Shown one piece after another: positions 42,415 to 50,018 of a DNA stretch of 64,000 nucleotides. The stretch lies in the NCBI GenBank assembly GCA_947589745.1, contig CANQCS010000004.1, positions 1 through 64,000 on the forward strand, in the 5' to 3' direction. This DNA is from an uncultured Oscillospiraceae bacterium (GTDB lineage: Bacteria; Bacillota; Clostridia; Oscillospirales; Oscillospiraceae). The notes under the pieces were generated by a model, which saw only the letters and a list, made by a program, of their open reading frames with translations, ran no database searches and was not told the origin of the DNA. The translations under genes and the position numbers were made by a program. How positions within the stretch are numbered: the first letter of the stretch is position 1; each line of letters starts with the position of its first letter.

Positions 42415-43848
42415 TCAAAGCCCGAAGTACCGGGCGGCGTTCTTGTAGGACACGCCCTCCACGATCTTCTTCAGGGACGCGTCGCAGTTGGGGTACTCGC
42501 CGTTCTCCACCCAGTTGCCCACCAGGTTGCAGAAGATGCGGCGGAAGTAGTCGTGCCGGGCGTAGCTGAGGAAGGAGCGGGAGTCGGTGAGCATGCCCAC
42601 GAAGTTGCCCAGCAGGCCCAGGTTGGCCAGGGACTTCATCTGGGCCTCCATGCCGCTCTTGGTGTCATTGAACCACCAGGCAGAGCCGTGCTGGATCTTG
42701 CCGGGGATCTCGTCGGACTGGAAGCAGCCGATGAGGGTGCCCAGCTGCTCGTTGTCCGCCGGGTTCAGGGAGTACAGGATGGTCTTGGGGCACTGGCCGG
42801 CCAGGTCCAGGGCGCTGAGCAGATTGGCGATATCGCCGCCGCAGGTGTTCTGGGCGATCATGTCCACGCCGGTGTCCGGGCCCAGCTTCCGGTACAGCCT
42901 CTCGTTCATGTTCCGCAGGCAGGAGTAGTGGAGCTGCATGGCGATGTTCAGCCGGTGGTACTCCCGGCCCAGGTGCAGGAGGATGTAGGTCTGATAGGCG
43001 TCGTTCTCCTCCACGGTGACGGTGCCGCCGGCCATGACCTTCTGATAGGCCGCGTTGGCCTCCGCTTCGGTGCAGGGGCGGTAGGGGATGTAGTCCAGGC
43101 CGTGGTCGCTGGCCCGGCAACCCAGCCTGGCGAAGTGCTCCAGCCGCTCCGTGAGGGCCGCGCACACGTCGGCGACAGAATCCAGGGACTCCTTGCCCAC
43201 GCTCCTGGCCAGCTTGCCGATGTATTCGGCGAAGCCGGGCTTGCCGATGTTGATGGCCTTGTCCGGGCGGTAGGAGGGATAGACCTTCACGGTGAGGGTG
43301 GGATCGGCGGCGATCTTCTCGTGCCACTCCAGGGTGTCGATGGGGTCGTCGGTGGTGCCAATCATGGCCACGTTGGCCTTCTTGATGATGCCGCGGACGG
43401 TGAGGTCCGGGTCGTGTCGGAGCTTGTCGTTGACGTAGTTCCAGCACTCCTCCGCGTTCTCCACGGTGAGGGGCTTGTCGTAGCCGAAGAACTGCCGCAG
43501 CTCCAGGTTGCACCAGTGGTACATGGGGTTGCCAATGGCCATCTCCAGGCTCTCCACGAACTTCACGAACCGCTCGTAGGCGGGCTTATTGCCGGTGACG
43601 TACTCCTCCGGCACGCCGTTGGAGCGCATGACGCGCCACTTGTAGTGGTCGCCGAAGTAGGTGCCGTCCGGGTTCTCGCCGCCCAGCCAGACCTCCACGA
43701 TGTTGTCAAAGCGCCGGTCCTCGTAGATCTCCCGGGGGGAGATGTGGCAGTGGTAGTCCACCAGGGGCTGGTGCTCGGCGTAGTCGTGGAAGAGGTGCTT
43801 GGCGGTCTCTGTCTCCAGGAGGAAATCCTTGTCCATAAATGCTTTCAT
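42415..43848 (-). CDS. uxaC: Uronate (glucuronate/galacturonate) isomerase
   Basis: Converts D-galacturonate to D-tagaturonate, and D-glucuronate to D-fructuronate. 477 residues, normal length. Amidohydrolase-fold motif DYHCHISPREI (His33, His35), NPMYHWCNLELRQFFGY near 123, TTDDPIDTLEWH near 175, and C-terminal GMLTDSRSFLSYARHDYFRR (core LTDSRSFLSYARH). ATG 43848 has GAGG at 8 bp. Ninth gene of the operon; product is the substrate of UxaB, encoded first. Confidence 0.97.
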   Translation of the reverse strand: MKAFMDKDFLLETETAKHLFHDYAEHQPLVDYHCHISPREIYEDRRFDNIVEVWLGGENPDGTYFGDHYKWRVMRSNGVPEEYVTGNKPAYERFVKFVESLEMAIGNPMYHWCNLELRQFFGYDKPLTVENAEECWNYVNDKLRHDPDLTVRGIIKKANVAMIGTTDDPIDTLEWHEKIAADPTLTVKVYPSYRPDKAINIGKPGFAEYIGKLARSVGKESLDSVADVCAALTERLEHFARLGCRASDHGLDYIPYRPCTEAEANAAYQKVMAGGTVTVEENDAYQTYILLHLGREYHRLNIAMQLHYSCLRNMNERLYRKLGPDTGVDMIAQNTCGGDIANLLSALDLAGQCPKTILYSLNPADNEQLGTLIGCFQSDEIPGKIQHGSAWWFNDTKSGMEAQMKSLANLGLLGNFVGMLTDSRSFLSYARHDYFRRIFCNLVGNWVENGEYPNCDASLKKIVEGVSYKNAARYFGL

Positions 43849-43885
43849 AGCTGTACCTCGCAAAAAAGCGGACCGGGCCGGCCGG

Positions 43886-44971
43886 TCAGCGCTTGATGTC
43901 GTAATTCATGTTCATCAGGTTGCGGATGCTGTCCACGTCGTCGGTGATGTTGCCGTCGCCGTGGATGGTGTGCTTGATGACGCTGGAGGCCACGGCGAAG
44001 TTCACCATGTCCATGGGCTTGTAGTTGTGCATCATGGCGTAGATGAGGCCGCTGGCGAAGGCGTCGCCGCCGCCCACCCGGTCCAGGATGTTGAAGGTGA
44101 AGAGCTTGCTCTCAAAGGTGTGGCCCTGGTACCACATGTAGGCCATGAGGCTGTTCTCGCTGCCGGAGTGGGCGTAGCGCACGTGGCGGGCGATGCACTT
44201 CAGGTTGGGGTAGCGCTTCACAAAGGCCTGGAACACCTCGTCCTGCTCCTCATAGCCGGGGTGCTTGCTCTCGCCGTCTTTCACGTCACCCTTGCTGTGG
44301 TCGTTTTCGTCCTTCCACAGGTGGTAGGGCTCGGTGCCGAAGAGCACGTCGATGTAGGGCAGGCACTGGGTGCAGTAGTCCCTGGCCTCGTCCCAGGTCC
44401 ACAGGAGGCTGCGGAAGTTGCCGTCGAAGCTGACGGTCATGTTCTTCTCCTTGGCCTTCTTCATCATGTCCAGGATCACCTTGGCGCAGCTGGGGGAGAG
44501 GGCCGGGGTGATGCCGCTGAGGTGCAGCCAGTCGAAGCCGTCCAGCAGCGCGTCCAGGTCCACCTGGCCGAAGTCGTACTCGGTGATGGCGCTGTGCTTG
44601 CGGTCGTAGGTGACCTTGCTGGGGCGGATGCCGTAGCCGGTCTCCAGGTAGTAGGTGCCCAGGCGGTGGGTGGGGGTCTCCTCCTTGGTGGAGAGGATCA
44701 CGGGCGTGCAGTGGACGTCGTTGGAGCGGAGCATCCGCACGGCGCTCTTGCCCAGGGAGTTGTTGGGGACCACGCTGAAGAAGGTGCTGTCCACACCCAG
44801 GTTGGCCAGGGCCAGGGCGATGTTGGCCTCGCTGCCGCCGTAGCTGGCGTCGAAGTTGTTGGAAACGCGGATCTTGCCGTAGTTGGGGGGCGTCAGGCGG
44901 AGCATGATCTCACCGAAGGTGATGAACTTCTGCCCGCTCTGGCCCCGCAGAAGGGGATTACTGTGCTCCAT
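43886..44971 (-). CDS. PfkB-family sugar kinase, 2-dehydro-3-deoxygluconokinase-like (paralogue 2)
   Basis: 361 residues, ribokinase fold. N-terminal ITFGEIMLRLTPPN and YGGSEANIALALANLG (substrate lid region), TGYGIRPSKVTYDR near 108, and catalytic DRVGGGDAFASG near 300. Clearly homologous to the kinase at 45549-46577 but longer, with an Asp/Lys/Glu-rich insertion near 228-245. Strong AGGAGG site. Two such kinases in one operon suggests that one uses KDG and the other a related acid or ketose; which is which cannot be told. Confidence 0.85.
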   Translation of the reverse strand: MEHSNPLLRGQSGQKFITFGEIMLRLTPPNYGKIRVSNNFDASYGGSEANIALALANLGVDSTFFSVVPNNSLGKSAVRMLRSNDVHCTPVILSTKEETPTHRLGTYYLETGYGIRPSKVTYDRKHSAITEYDFGQVDLDALLDGFDWLHLSGITPALSPSCAKVILDMMKKAKEKNMTVSFDGNFRSLLWTWDEARDYCTQCLPYIDVLFGTEPYHLWKDENDHSKGDVKDGESKHPGYEEQDEVFQAFVKRYPNLKCIARHVRYAHSGSENSLMAYMWYQGHTFESKLFTFNILDRVGGGDAFASGLIYAMMHNYKPMDMVNFAVASSVIKHTIHGDGNITDDVDSIRNLMNMNYDIKR

Positions 44972-44987
44972 GTGGACCTCCTCATAT

Positions 44988-45021
44988 CGCGCCGGAAGGG
45001 GACTGCGCCCCCTCCGGCGCG
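44988..45021 (-). terminator. Hairpin between HIT and second kinase genes
   Basis: CGCGCCGGA...TCCGGCGCG with an inner GGGG/CCCC extension in the 151-bp spacer. No T-run; likely an intercistronic stem that alters the level of the distal genes. Confidence 0.45.
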
Positions 45022-45122
45022 CTGCATTCGCAGATTTTGATTGTTCCGCCGGAACGCGCCGCCCCGCGGCGGGCGGGGGCAGCGCTCCGAATTGACGGCC
45101 GTTTTCCCTCGGGAAAAGCGGG

Positions 45123-45542
45123 TTACAAGCAACTTCTGATCTTTTCGATCATGGCCGCATACTCCGCCTCGCTGAGGTACGTCCTGCCGGGGTTCATCTC
45201 GAACACGCCGCCCCACTCGTACTGGTCCCTGTACTTGGGGACCAGGTGGACGTGGAGGTGGCAGCCGGTGTCGCCGTAGGCGCCGTAGTTGACCTTGTCT
45301 GGGTGGAAGGCGGCGTGGATGGCCTTGGAGGCCCGGGCCACGTCGGCGAAGAAGGCATTGCGCTCCTCGCCGCTGATGTCCACCAGCTCGCTGACGTGGT
45401 CCCTGTAGGCCACGATGCACCGGCCGGGGTGGCTCTGCTCCTTAAAGAGGATGAGGGTGCTGACGCTCAGGTCGCAGATGTAAATGCCGAAGGCGTCCAG
45501 CAGCTCCCCCCGCATACAGTAGCCGCAGTTCTGATCCTTCAT
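45123..45542 (-). CDS. HIT family nucleotide hydrolase/transferase
   Basis: 139 residues with the histidine triad HLHVHLVPK (about 98-106), an N-terminal CGYC pair like zinc-binding HIT proteins, and GHCIVAYRDHVSEL-type core (here GRCIVAYRDHVSEL). HIT proteins hydrolyse nucleoside phosphoramidates or dinucleotides. It starts 6 bp after the kdgK stop, so it is fully embedded in the galacturonate operon, where it has no known step. Possibly a housekeeping or damage-control passenger for the two kinases. Confidence 0.88.
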   Translation of the reverse strand: MKDQNCGYCMRGELLDAFGIYICDLSVSTLILFKEQSHPGRCIVAYRDHVSELVDISGEERNAFFADVARASKAIHAAFHPDKVNYGAYGDTGCHLHVHLVPKYRDQYEWGGVFEMNPGRTYLSEAEYAAMIEKIRSCL

Positions 45543-45548
45543 GGCGTC

Positions 45549-46577
45549 TTACCGCTGGATGCGGCCGGAGCCGTCGCCGCCGGCCAGCTTCTCCACCTCG
45601 GAGACCGTCATCATGTTGTAGTCGCCCTCGATGGTGTGCTTCAGGGCGGAGGCCGCCACGGCGAACTCCACCGCCGCCTGGGTGCTCTTGCCGCTGAGCA
45701 GGGCGTAGATCAGGCCGCCGCCGAAGCTGTCGCCGCCGCCCACGCGGTCGATGATCCGCAGCTCGTACTTCTTGGAGAAGCAGTACTCGTTGGAGGCCAC
45801 GTCGTACAGCATGGCGGACCAGCCGTTGTCGGAGGCGGAGTGGGACTCCCGGAGGGTGATGGCCACCTTCTCAAAGCCGAACTTGTCCGCCAGCTGCTTG
45901 GCCACGCTCTTGTAGCCCTCGTGGTTCAGGGAGCCGCCGTAGATGTCGGTGGCCTCGGCCTCGATGCCGAACACGTCCTTGGCGTCCTCCTCGTTGGAGA
46001 TGCAGACGTCCACATACTGGCACAGCTCGGTCATGGCCTCCCGGGCCTGGGCACGGGTCCACAGCTTGCCGCGATAGTTCAGGTCGCAGGAAATCTTGAT
46101 GCCCTTGGCCTTGGCGGCCTTGCAGGCGTCCTTGCAGATCTCCACCACGTTGGGACCCAGGGCCGGGGTGATGCCGGTGAAGTGGAACCAGTCCACGCCC
46201 TCAAAGATGCTGTCCCAGTCGAAGTCGCCGGGCTGGGCCTCCTGGATGGCGGAGTGGGCCCGGTCGTAGATGCAGACGGAGCCCCGCTGGGAGGCGCCCT
46301 TCTCGTTGTAGTAGATGCCCACGCGGTCGCCGCCCCGGACGATCTTGCTGGTGTCCACGCCGTAGCGGCGCAGGCTGTTGACGGCGCACTGGCCGATGGC
46401 GTGGGCGGGCAGCTTGGTGACGTACACCGCGTCCATGCCGTAGTTGGCCAGGGACACGGCCACGTTGGCCTCGCCGCCGCCGAAGGTGAACTCCAGGGTG
46501 CTGGCCTGGACAAAGCGCTCGTAGTTGTAGGGCTGGAGGCGAACCATCAGCTCGCCGAAGGTAACAATTTTGGCCAT
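45549..46577 (-). CDS. kdgK: 2-dehydro-3-deoxygluconokinase (KDG kinase)
   Basis: Phosphorylates KDG to KDPG, joining the UxaA and KduD routes to Eda. 342 residues, PfkB fold: VTFGELMVRLQPYNYERF (core FGELMVRL), FGGGEANVAVSLANYG, GDRVGIYYNEKG near 92, FHFTGITPALGPN-like TGITPALGPN, NEEDAKDVFG and catalytic DRVGGGDSFGGG near 285. Closest to canonical KdgK of the two paralogues. Located between the VOC and HIT genes. Confidence 0.9.
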   Translation of the reverse strand: MAKIVTFGELMVRLQPYNYERFVQASTLEFTFGGGEANVAVSLANYGMDAVYVTKLPAHAIGQCAVNSLRRYGVDTSKIVRGGDRVGIYYNEKGASQRGSVCIYDRAHSAIQEAQPGDFDWDSIFEGVDWFHFTGITPALGPNVVEICKDACKAAKAKGIKISCDLNYRGKLWTRAQAREAMTELCQYVDVCISNEEDAKDVFGIEAEATDIYGGSLNHEGYKSVAKQLADKFGFEKVAITLRESHSASDNGWSAMLYDVASNEYCFSKKYELRIIDRVGGGDSFGGGLIYALLSGKSTQAAVEFAVAASALKHTIEGDYNMMTVSEVEKLAGGDGSGRIQR

Positions 46578-46595
46578 TTCGTTGATCCTCCCAAA

Positions 46596-46946
46596 TCAGA
46601 ATTGTTTGCCCACCAGATGCACGGCAAAGCCCGCGATCTCACCGGTGAGATAGATGGCGTTCAGGGTGCCGTCGGACTTGTACTTGGCGGTGGACTCGTC
46701 AAAGGTGTAGCCCTTGGCCTCCAGCTCCGCCTTGGCCGCGGCCACGTCGGGGGTGCCGATGCCGATGTGTCCCTTGGCGCCCTTGTAGGGGGTCTTCATC
46801 ACTTCCACCGCGTCCCCGGCGAAAACGGAGGTGTTGCCCACCTTCACCGGCAGGTCAAAGAGGGCGCCGAAGAGCTCTGCGGTCTTCTTAGCGTCCTCGG
46901 GGTCCGCCCCGTTGAGGCCCACATGGGCCAGGCAGTACTTAGCCAT
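46596..46946 (-). CDS. VOC (glyoxalase-like) family protein
   Basis: 116 residues, beta-alpha-beta-beta-beta metal-binding fold. LAHVGLNG (His7-like ligand), KGHIGIGTPDVAAAKAELEAKG with a His, and GFAVHLVGKQF at the end. Its start overlaps the end of eda by 8 bp, indicating tight co-expression. Proteins of this type travel with KDPG aldolase in several gut Clostridia; role unknown, perhaps removal of a reactive dicarbonyl or isomerisation of a keto-deoxy acid. Confidence 0.8.
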   Translation of the reverse strand: MAKYCLAHVGLNGADPEDAKKTAELFGALFDLPVKVGNTSVFAGDAVEVMKTPYKGAKGHIGIGTPDVAAAKAELEAKGYTFDESTAKYKSDGTLNAIYLTGEIAGFAVHLVGKQF

Positions 46947-47583
46947 TGCGGGCCTCCTTCACGATCTCCCGGGACTTGACGCACAGCTCGGTGATCTCAT
47001 CCCACTTCTGGTTGTCGATGAGGTCGGCGGTGACCATGTAGCTGCCGCCGCAGGCCGCAATGACCGGGGAGGACAGGTACTCCTTCAGGTTCTTCAGGGA
47101 CACGCCGCCGGTGGGCATGACCTTGAACATGGGGAAGGGGGCGCTCATGGCCTTGATCTTGGCCAGGCCGCCGGACTGCTCGGCGGGGAAGAACTTGATG
47201 AGCTCCAGGCCGTACTTCAGGGCGGCGTGGTAGTCGGTGGGGGTGGTGCAGCCGGGGTAGATGGGGATATTCTTGCTCTGGGCATAGGCCACCAGCTCGG
47301 GGTCAAAGCCGGGGGTGACGATGAACTGGCCGCCGGCAGCGATGGTGGCGTCAATGTGGGCGGTGGTGGTGACGGTGCCGGCGCCCACGATCATGTCGGG
47401 CTCCGCCTCCTTCATCAGGCGGATGGCGGTGTCGGCGCCGGCGGCGCGGAAAGTGACCTCGGCCACGGGTACGCCGCCCTTGCACAGGGCGTGGGCCAGG
47501 GGGGCCGCGTCCCGCTCGGGGTGGTTCAGCTTGATGACGGGTACAACGCCGATTTGGGAGATGGCTTCATTCATTGCGTTCAT
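46939..47583 (-). CDS. eda: 2-dehydro-3-deoxyphosphogluconate (KDPG) aldolase
   Basis: Cleaves KDPG to pyruvate and glyceraldehyde-3-phosphate. 214 residues. Class I aldolase motifs: GVPVAEVTFRAAGA (Glu near 45), VGAGTVTTTAHI, FIVTPGFDPELV, YPGCTTPTDY (Schiff-base-region threonine loop), LKFFPAE with the catalytic Lys, and PTGGVSLKNLKEYLSSP (core TGGVSLKNL). ATG 47583. The pathway's last committed step; overlaps the VOC gene. Confidence 0.96.
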   Translation of the reverse strand: MNAMNEAISQIGVVPVIKLNHPERDAAPLAHALCKGGVPVAEVTFRAAGADTAIRLMKEAEPDMIVGAGTVTTTAHIDATIAAGGQFIVTPGFDPELVAYAQSKNIPIYPGCTTPTDYHAALKYGLELIKFFPAEQSGGLAKIKAMSAPFPMFKVMPTGGVSLKNLKEYLSSPVIAACGGSYMVTADLIDNQKWDEITELCVKSREIVKEARNG

Positions 47584-47645
47584 GGTGACATTCCTCCTAT
47601 AAGAGAATTGATAGATGATACGGGCCGCACAGACGCCCGCGGGAA

Positions 47646-48500
47646 TTACAGCTGTTGGTACAGGCGCTCCAGATAGGTCCGGGATGCCTCCGCGTTATCG
47701 TTGGTGGTGTTCTCCAGGGTGGCCTGGACAAAGGGCTTGCTACGCTTCATCCAGCGCAGGATCTCGGTGTAGTCCATCATGCCGGTACCGGCGGCGATGC
47801 TGTCCAGGTCGTCCCCCCTGGGGACGAAGTCCTTCAGGTGGACCACCGCCACCCGGTCGCCCAGCTTGTCAATGGCGTCGCCGATGACCTTGTCCCGGGT
47901 GTCGATGTTCCCCGGATAGAGCAGGTTCACCGGGTCCAGGATGATGCGGAGGTTGGGGCTGGCGATGGCGTCCAGCACCCGCGCCGCCCGGTCCGCGTTG
48001 TAGACGATGTGCTTCCACACCGGCTCGATGGCCAGGGCCACGCCCCAGTGCTCGGCGCACTCCACCACCGGCTCCAGGCCGTGGAGGAAGATATTGAGCG
48101 CCTCCTCGCTGTGGGTGTTGGCGTCCATCTTGTACTGGGCGTTGGGCGCGCCGGTCTCGGTGCCCACCACGCCAGCGCCCATGATGGCGGCGGCCCGGAG
48201 GTGGCCGTAGTACAGGCTCTGGATCTCCTTCAGCTTCTCCGGGTCCGGGTGGGCCAGGTTCATGTAGCACCCCAGCACCGCGATGTCCATGTCCGCCTTG
48301 GCGAAGGCCCGCTTCACGTACATGGCCAGCCCCTCGGTGAGGGAGCAGTCGTTGAAGGTGCAGCCCGAGATGACCTTGGAGAGGGCAATGTGGGCGCAGG
48401 AGAAGCCCTCCTCCTTCGCCTTCGCCAGGCGGGCCTCCAGGGTCTGGAGCTCCGGGGCCAGGCCGGCGTTCACGTCGTGGAGTCTGATTCCGATTTGCAT
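47646..48500 (-). CDS. Sugar phosphate isomerase/epimerase family (xylose-isomerase-like TIM barrel)
   Basis: 284 residues, AP_endonuc_2 fold. Metal-site motifs: GCYMNLAHPDPEKL near 78, ALAIEPVWKHIVYN near 157 (Glu), LDPVNLLYPGN near 188 (Asp) and VHLKDFVPRGDD near 221 (His, Asp). Lies between uxaA and eda. Could interconvert uronic acids or ketoses, for example tagaturonate/fructuronate epimerisation, giving access for glucuronate without uxuAB; this is a hypothesis. Substrate unknown. Confidence 0.82.
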   Translation of the reverse strand: MQIGIRLHDVNAGLAPELQTLEARLAKAKEEGFSCAHIALSKVISGCTFNDCSLTEGLAMYVKRAFAKADMDIAVLGCYMNLAHPDPEKLKEIQSLYYGHLRAAAIMGAGVVGTETGAPNAQYKMDANTHSEEALNIFLHGLEPVVECAEHWGVALAIEPVWKHIVYNADRAARVLDAIASPNLRIILDPVNLLYPGNIDTRDKVIGDAIDKLGDRVAVVHLKDFVPRGDDLDSIAAGTGMMDYTEILRWMKRSKPFVQATLENTTNDNAEASRTYLERLYQQL

Positions 48501-48527
48501 GGTCGTCCTTCTTTCCTGACAAAATGA

Positions 48528-50000
48528 TTACAGCACCACGCCGTCCTTGAAGATGGAGATCTCCCGGAAGCCCTTCTCCTCGGCCCGGGTCTTCCGGCCG
48601 GAGGCCACCTCACAGATGAGGTCCAGCAGGTCCCCGGCGGCCTCGGCGATGGTCCGCTCCCCGTCCGCCACCACGCCGGCGTTGAAGTCGATCCAGCCGG
48701 CCTTCTTGGTGGCCAGGGGCGTGTTGGTGGCGATCTTCATGGTGGGGGCCGGCGCGCCGAAGGGCGTGCCCCGGCCGGTGGTGAAGAGGATCAGGTGAGC
48801 CCCCGCGGCGGTGAGGGCCGTAGCGGACACCAGGTCGTTGCCGGGACCGTAGAGCAGGTTCAGGCCCTTGGTTGTGACGGCCTCGCCGTAGCCGATCACG
48901 TCCACGATGGGGGCGGAGCCGCCCTTCTGGACGCAGCCGCAGGACTTGTCCTCCAGGGTGGTGATGCCGCCCTGCTTGTTGCCGGGGCTGGGGTTGTCGT
49001 AGACCACCTCGTTGTGGCGGATGAAGTAGTCCTTGAAGCCGTTGAGCATCCCGGCGGCCTTCTTAAAGACCGCCTCATTGACGCACCGGTCCATGAGGAA
49101 GCCCTCGGCGCCGAACATTTCCGGCACCTCGGTGAGGACCGTGGCGCCGCCCATGGCGCACATCAGGTCGGAGAACCGGCCCACCACCGGGTTGGCGGTG
49201 ATGCCGGAGAGCCCGTCGGACCCGCCGCACTTCATACCCACCACCAGCTCGCTGACGGGCATCTCCTCCCGCCGGAACTGGCCCGCGAAGGCGGCGCACT
49301 CCTCCAGCAGCTTCCGGCCCGCCTCCATCTCGTCGGCGACCTCCTGGCAGGTGAGGAACTTCACCCGCTCCGGGTCGTAGTCCCCCAGCTCCGCCAGGAA
49401 CTGCTCGTGGGTCAGGTTCTCGCACCCCAGGCCCAGCACCAGCACCGCGCCCGCGTTGGGGTGGCGGGTCAGGGCCGCCAGCAGCTTCCGGGTCTGGGCG
49501 TGGTCGTGGCCGGTCTGGGAGCAGCCGAAGGGGTGGGGGAAAGTGTAGAGGCCGTCGATGGACCCGGTCACCAGGTCCTGGTTCTCCCGGACCAGGGCCT
49601 TGGCCACGTCGTTGACGCAGCCCACGGTGGGGATGATCCAGATCTCGTTGCGGATGGCGGCCCGGCCGTCCTTCCGGCGGTAGCCCAGGAAGGTCCGGGC
49701 GGGGATGGGCTCCGGGAACACCACCTTGGGGTCGTAGGTGTACGCCACCTCGCCGGAGAGGTTGGTGGCCATGTTGTGGGTGTGGACCCACTGGCCCGGC
49801 GCGATGTCCTCGGTGGCGTGGCCGATGGTGAGGCCGTACTTCACCACCATCTCCCCCTTGGGGATAGGCCCCAGGGCCATCTTGTGGCCCTGGGGGATAT
49901 CCGCGGCGGCGGTGACGCCCAGGAAGGACGTGCCCGCCGGGATGGGACGCAGGGCAACGGCCACGTTGTCCGCGTCGTGGATGTGGATAAAATCAGGCAT
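48528..50000 (-). CDS. uxaA: Altronate dehydratase
   Basis: Dehydrates D-altronate to 2-keto-3-deoxygluconate. 490 residues with both parts of full-length UxaA: N-terminal SAF domain (about 1-75, ending VHTHNMATN) and the catalytic domain with GYRRKDGRAAIRNEIWIIPTVGC (core DGRAAIRNE), HPFGCSQTGHDH, LGLGCENL, GMKCGGSDGLSGITANP and TTGRGTPFG. ATG 50000. Second gene of the operon, 18 bp after uxaB. Confidence 0.96.
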   Translation of the reverse strand: MPDFIHIHDADNVAVALRPIPAGTSFLGVTAAADIPQGHKMALGPIPKGEMVVKYGLTIGHATEDIAPGQWVHTHNMATNLSGEVAYTYDPKVVFPEPIPARTFLGYRRKDGRAAIRNEIWIIPTVGCVNDVAKALVRENQDLVTGSIDGLYTFPHPFGCSQTGHDHAQTRKLLAALTRHPNAGAVLVLGLGCENLTHEQFLAELGDYDPERVKFLTCQEVADEMEAGRKLLEECAAFAGQFRREEMPVSELVVGMKCGGSDGLSGITANPVVGRFSDLMCAMGGATVLTEVPEMFGAEGFLMDRCVNEAVFKKAAGMLNGFKDYFIRHNEVVYDNPSPGNKQGGITTLEDKSCGCVQKGGSAPIVDVIGYGEAVTTKGLNLLYGPGNDLVSATALTAAGAHLILFTTGRGTPFGAPAPTMKIATNTPLATKKAGWIDFNAGVVADGERTIAEAAGDLLDLICEVASGRKTRAEEKGFREISIFKDGVVL

Positions 50001-50018
50001 AGAGGCCCTCCGTATTCT

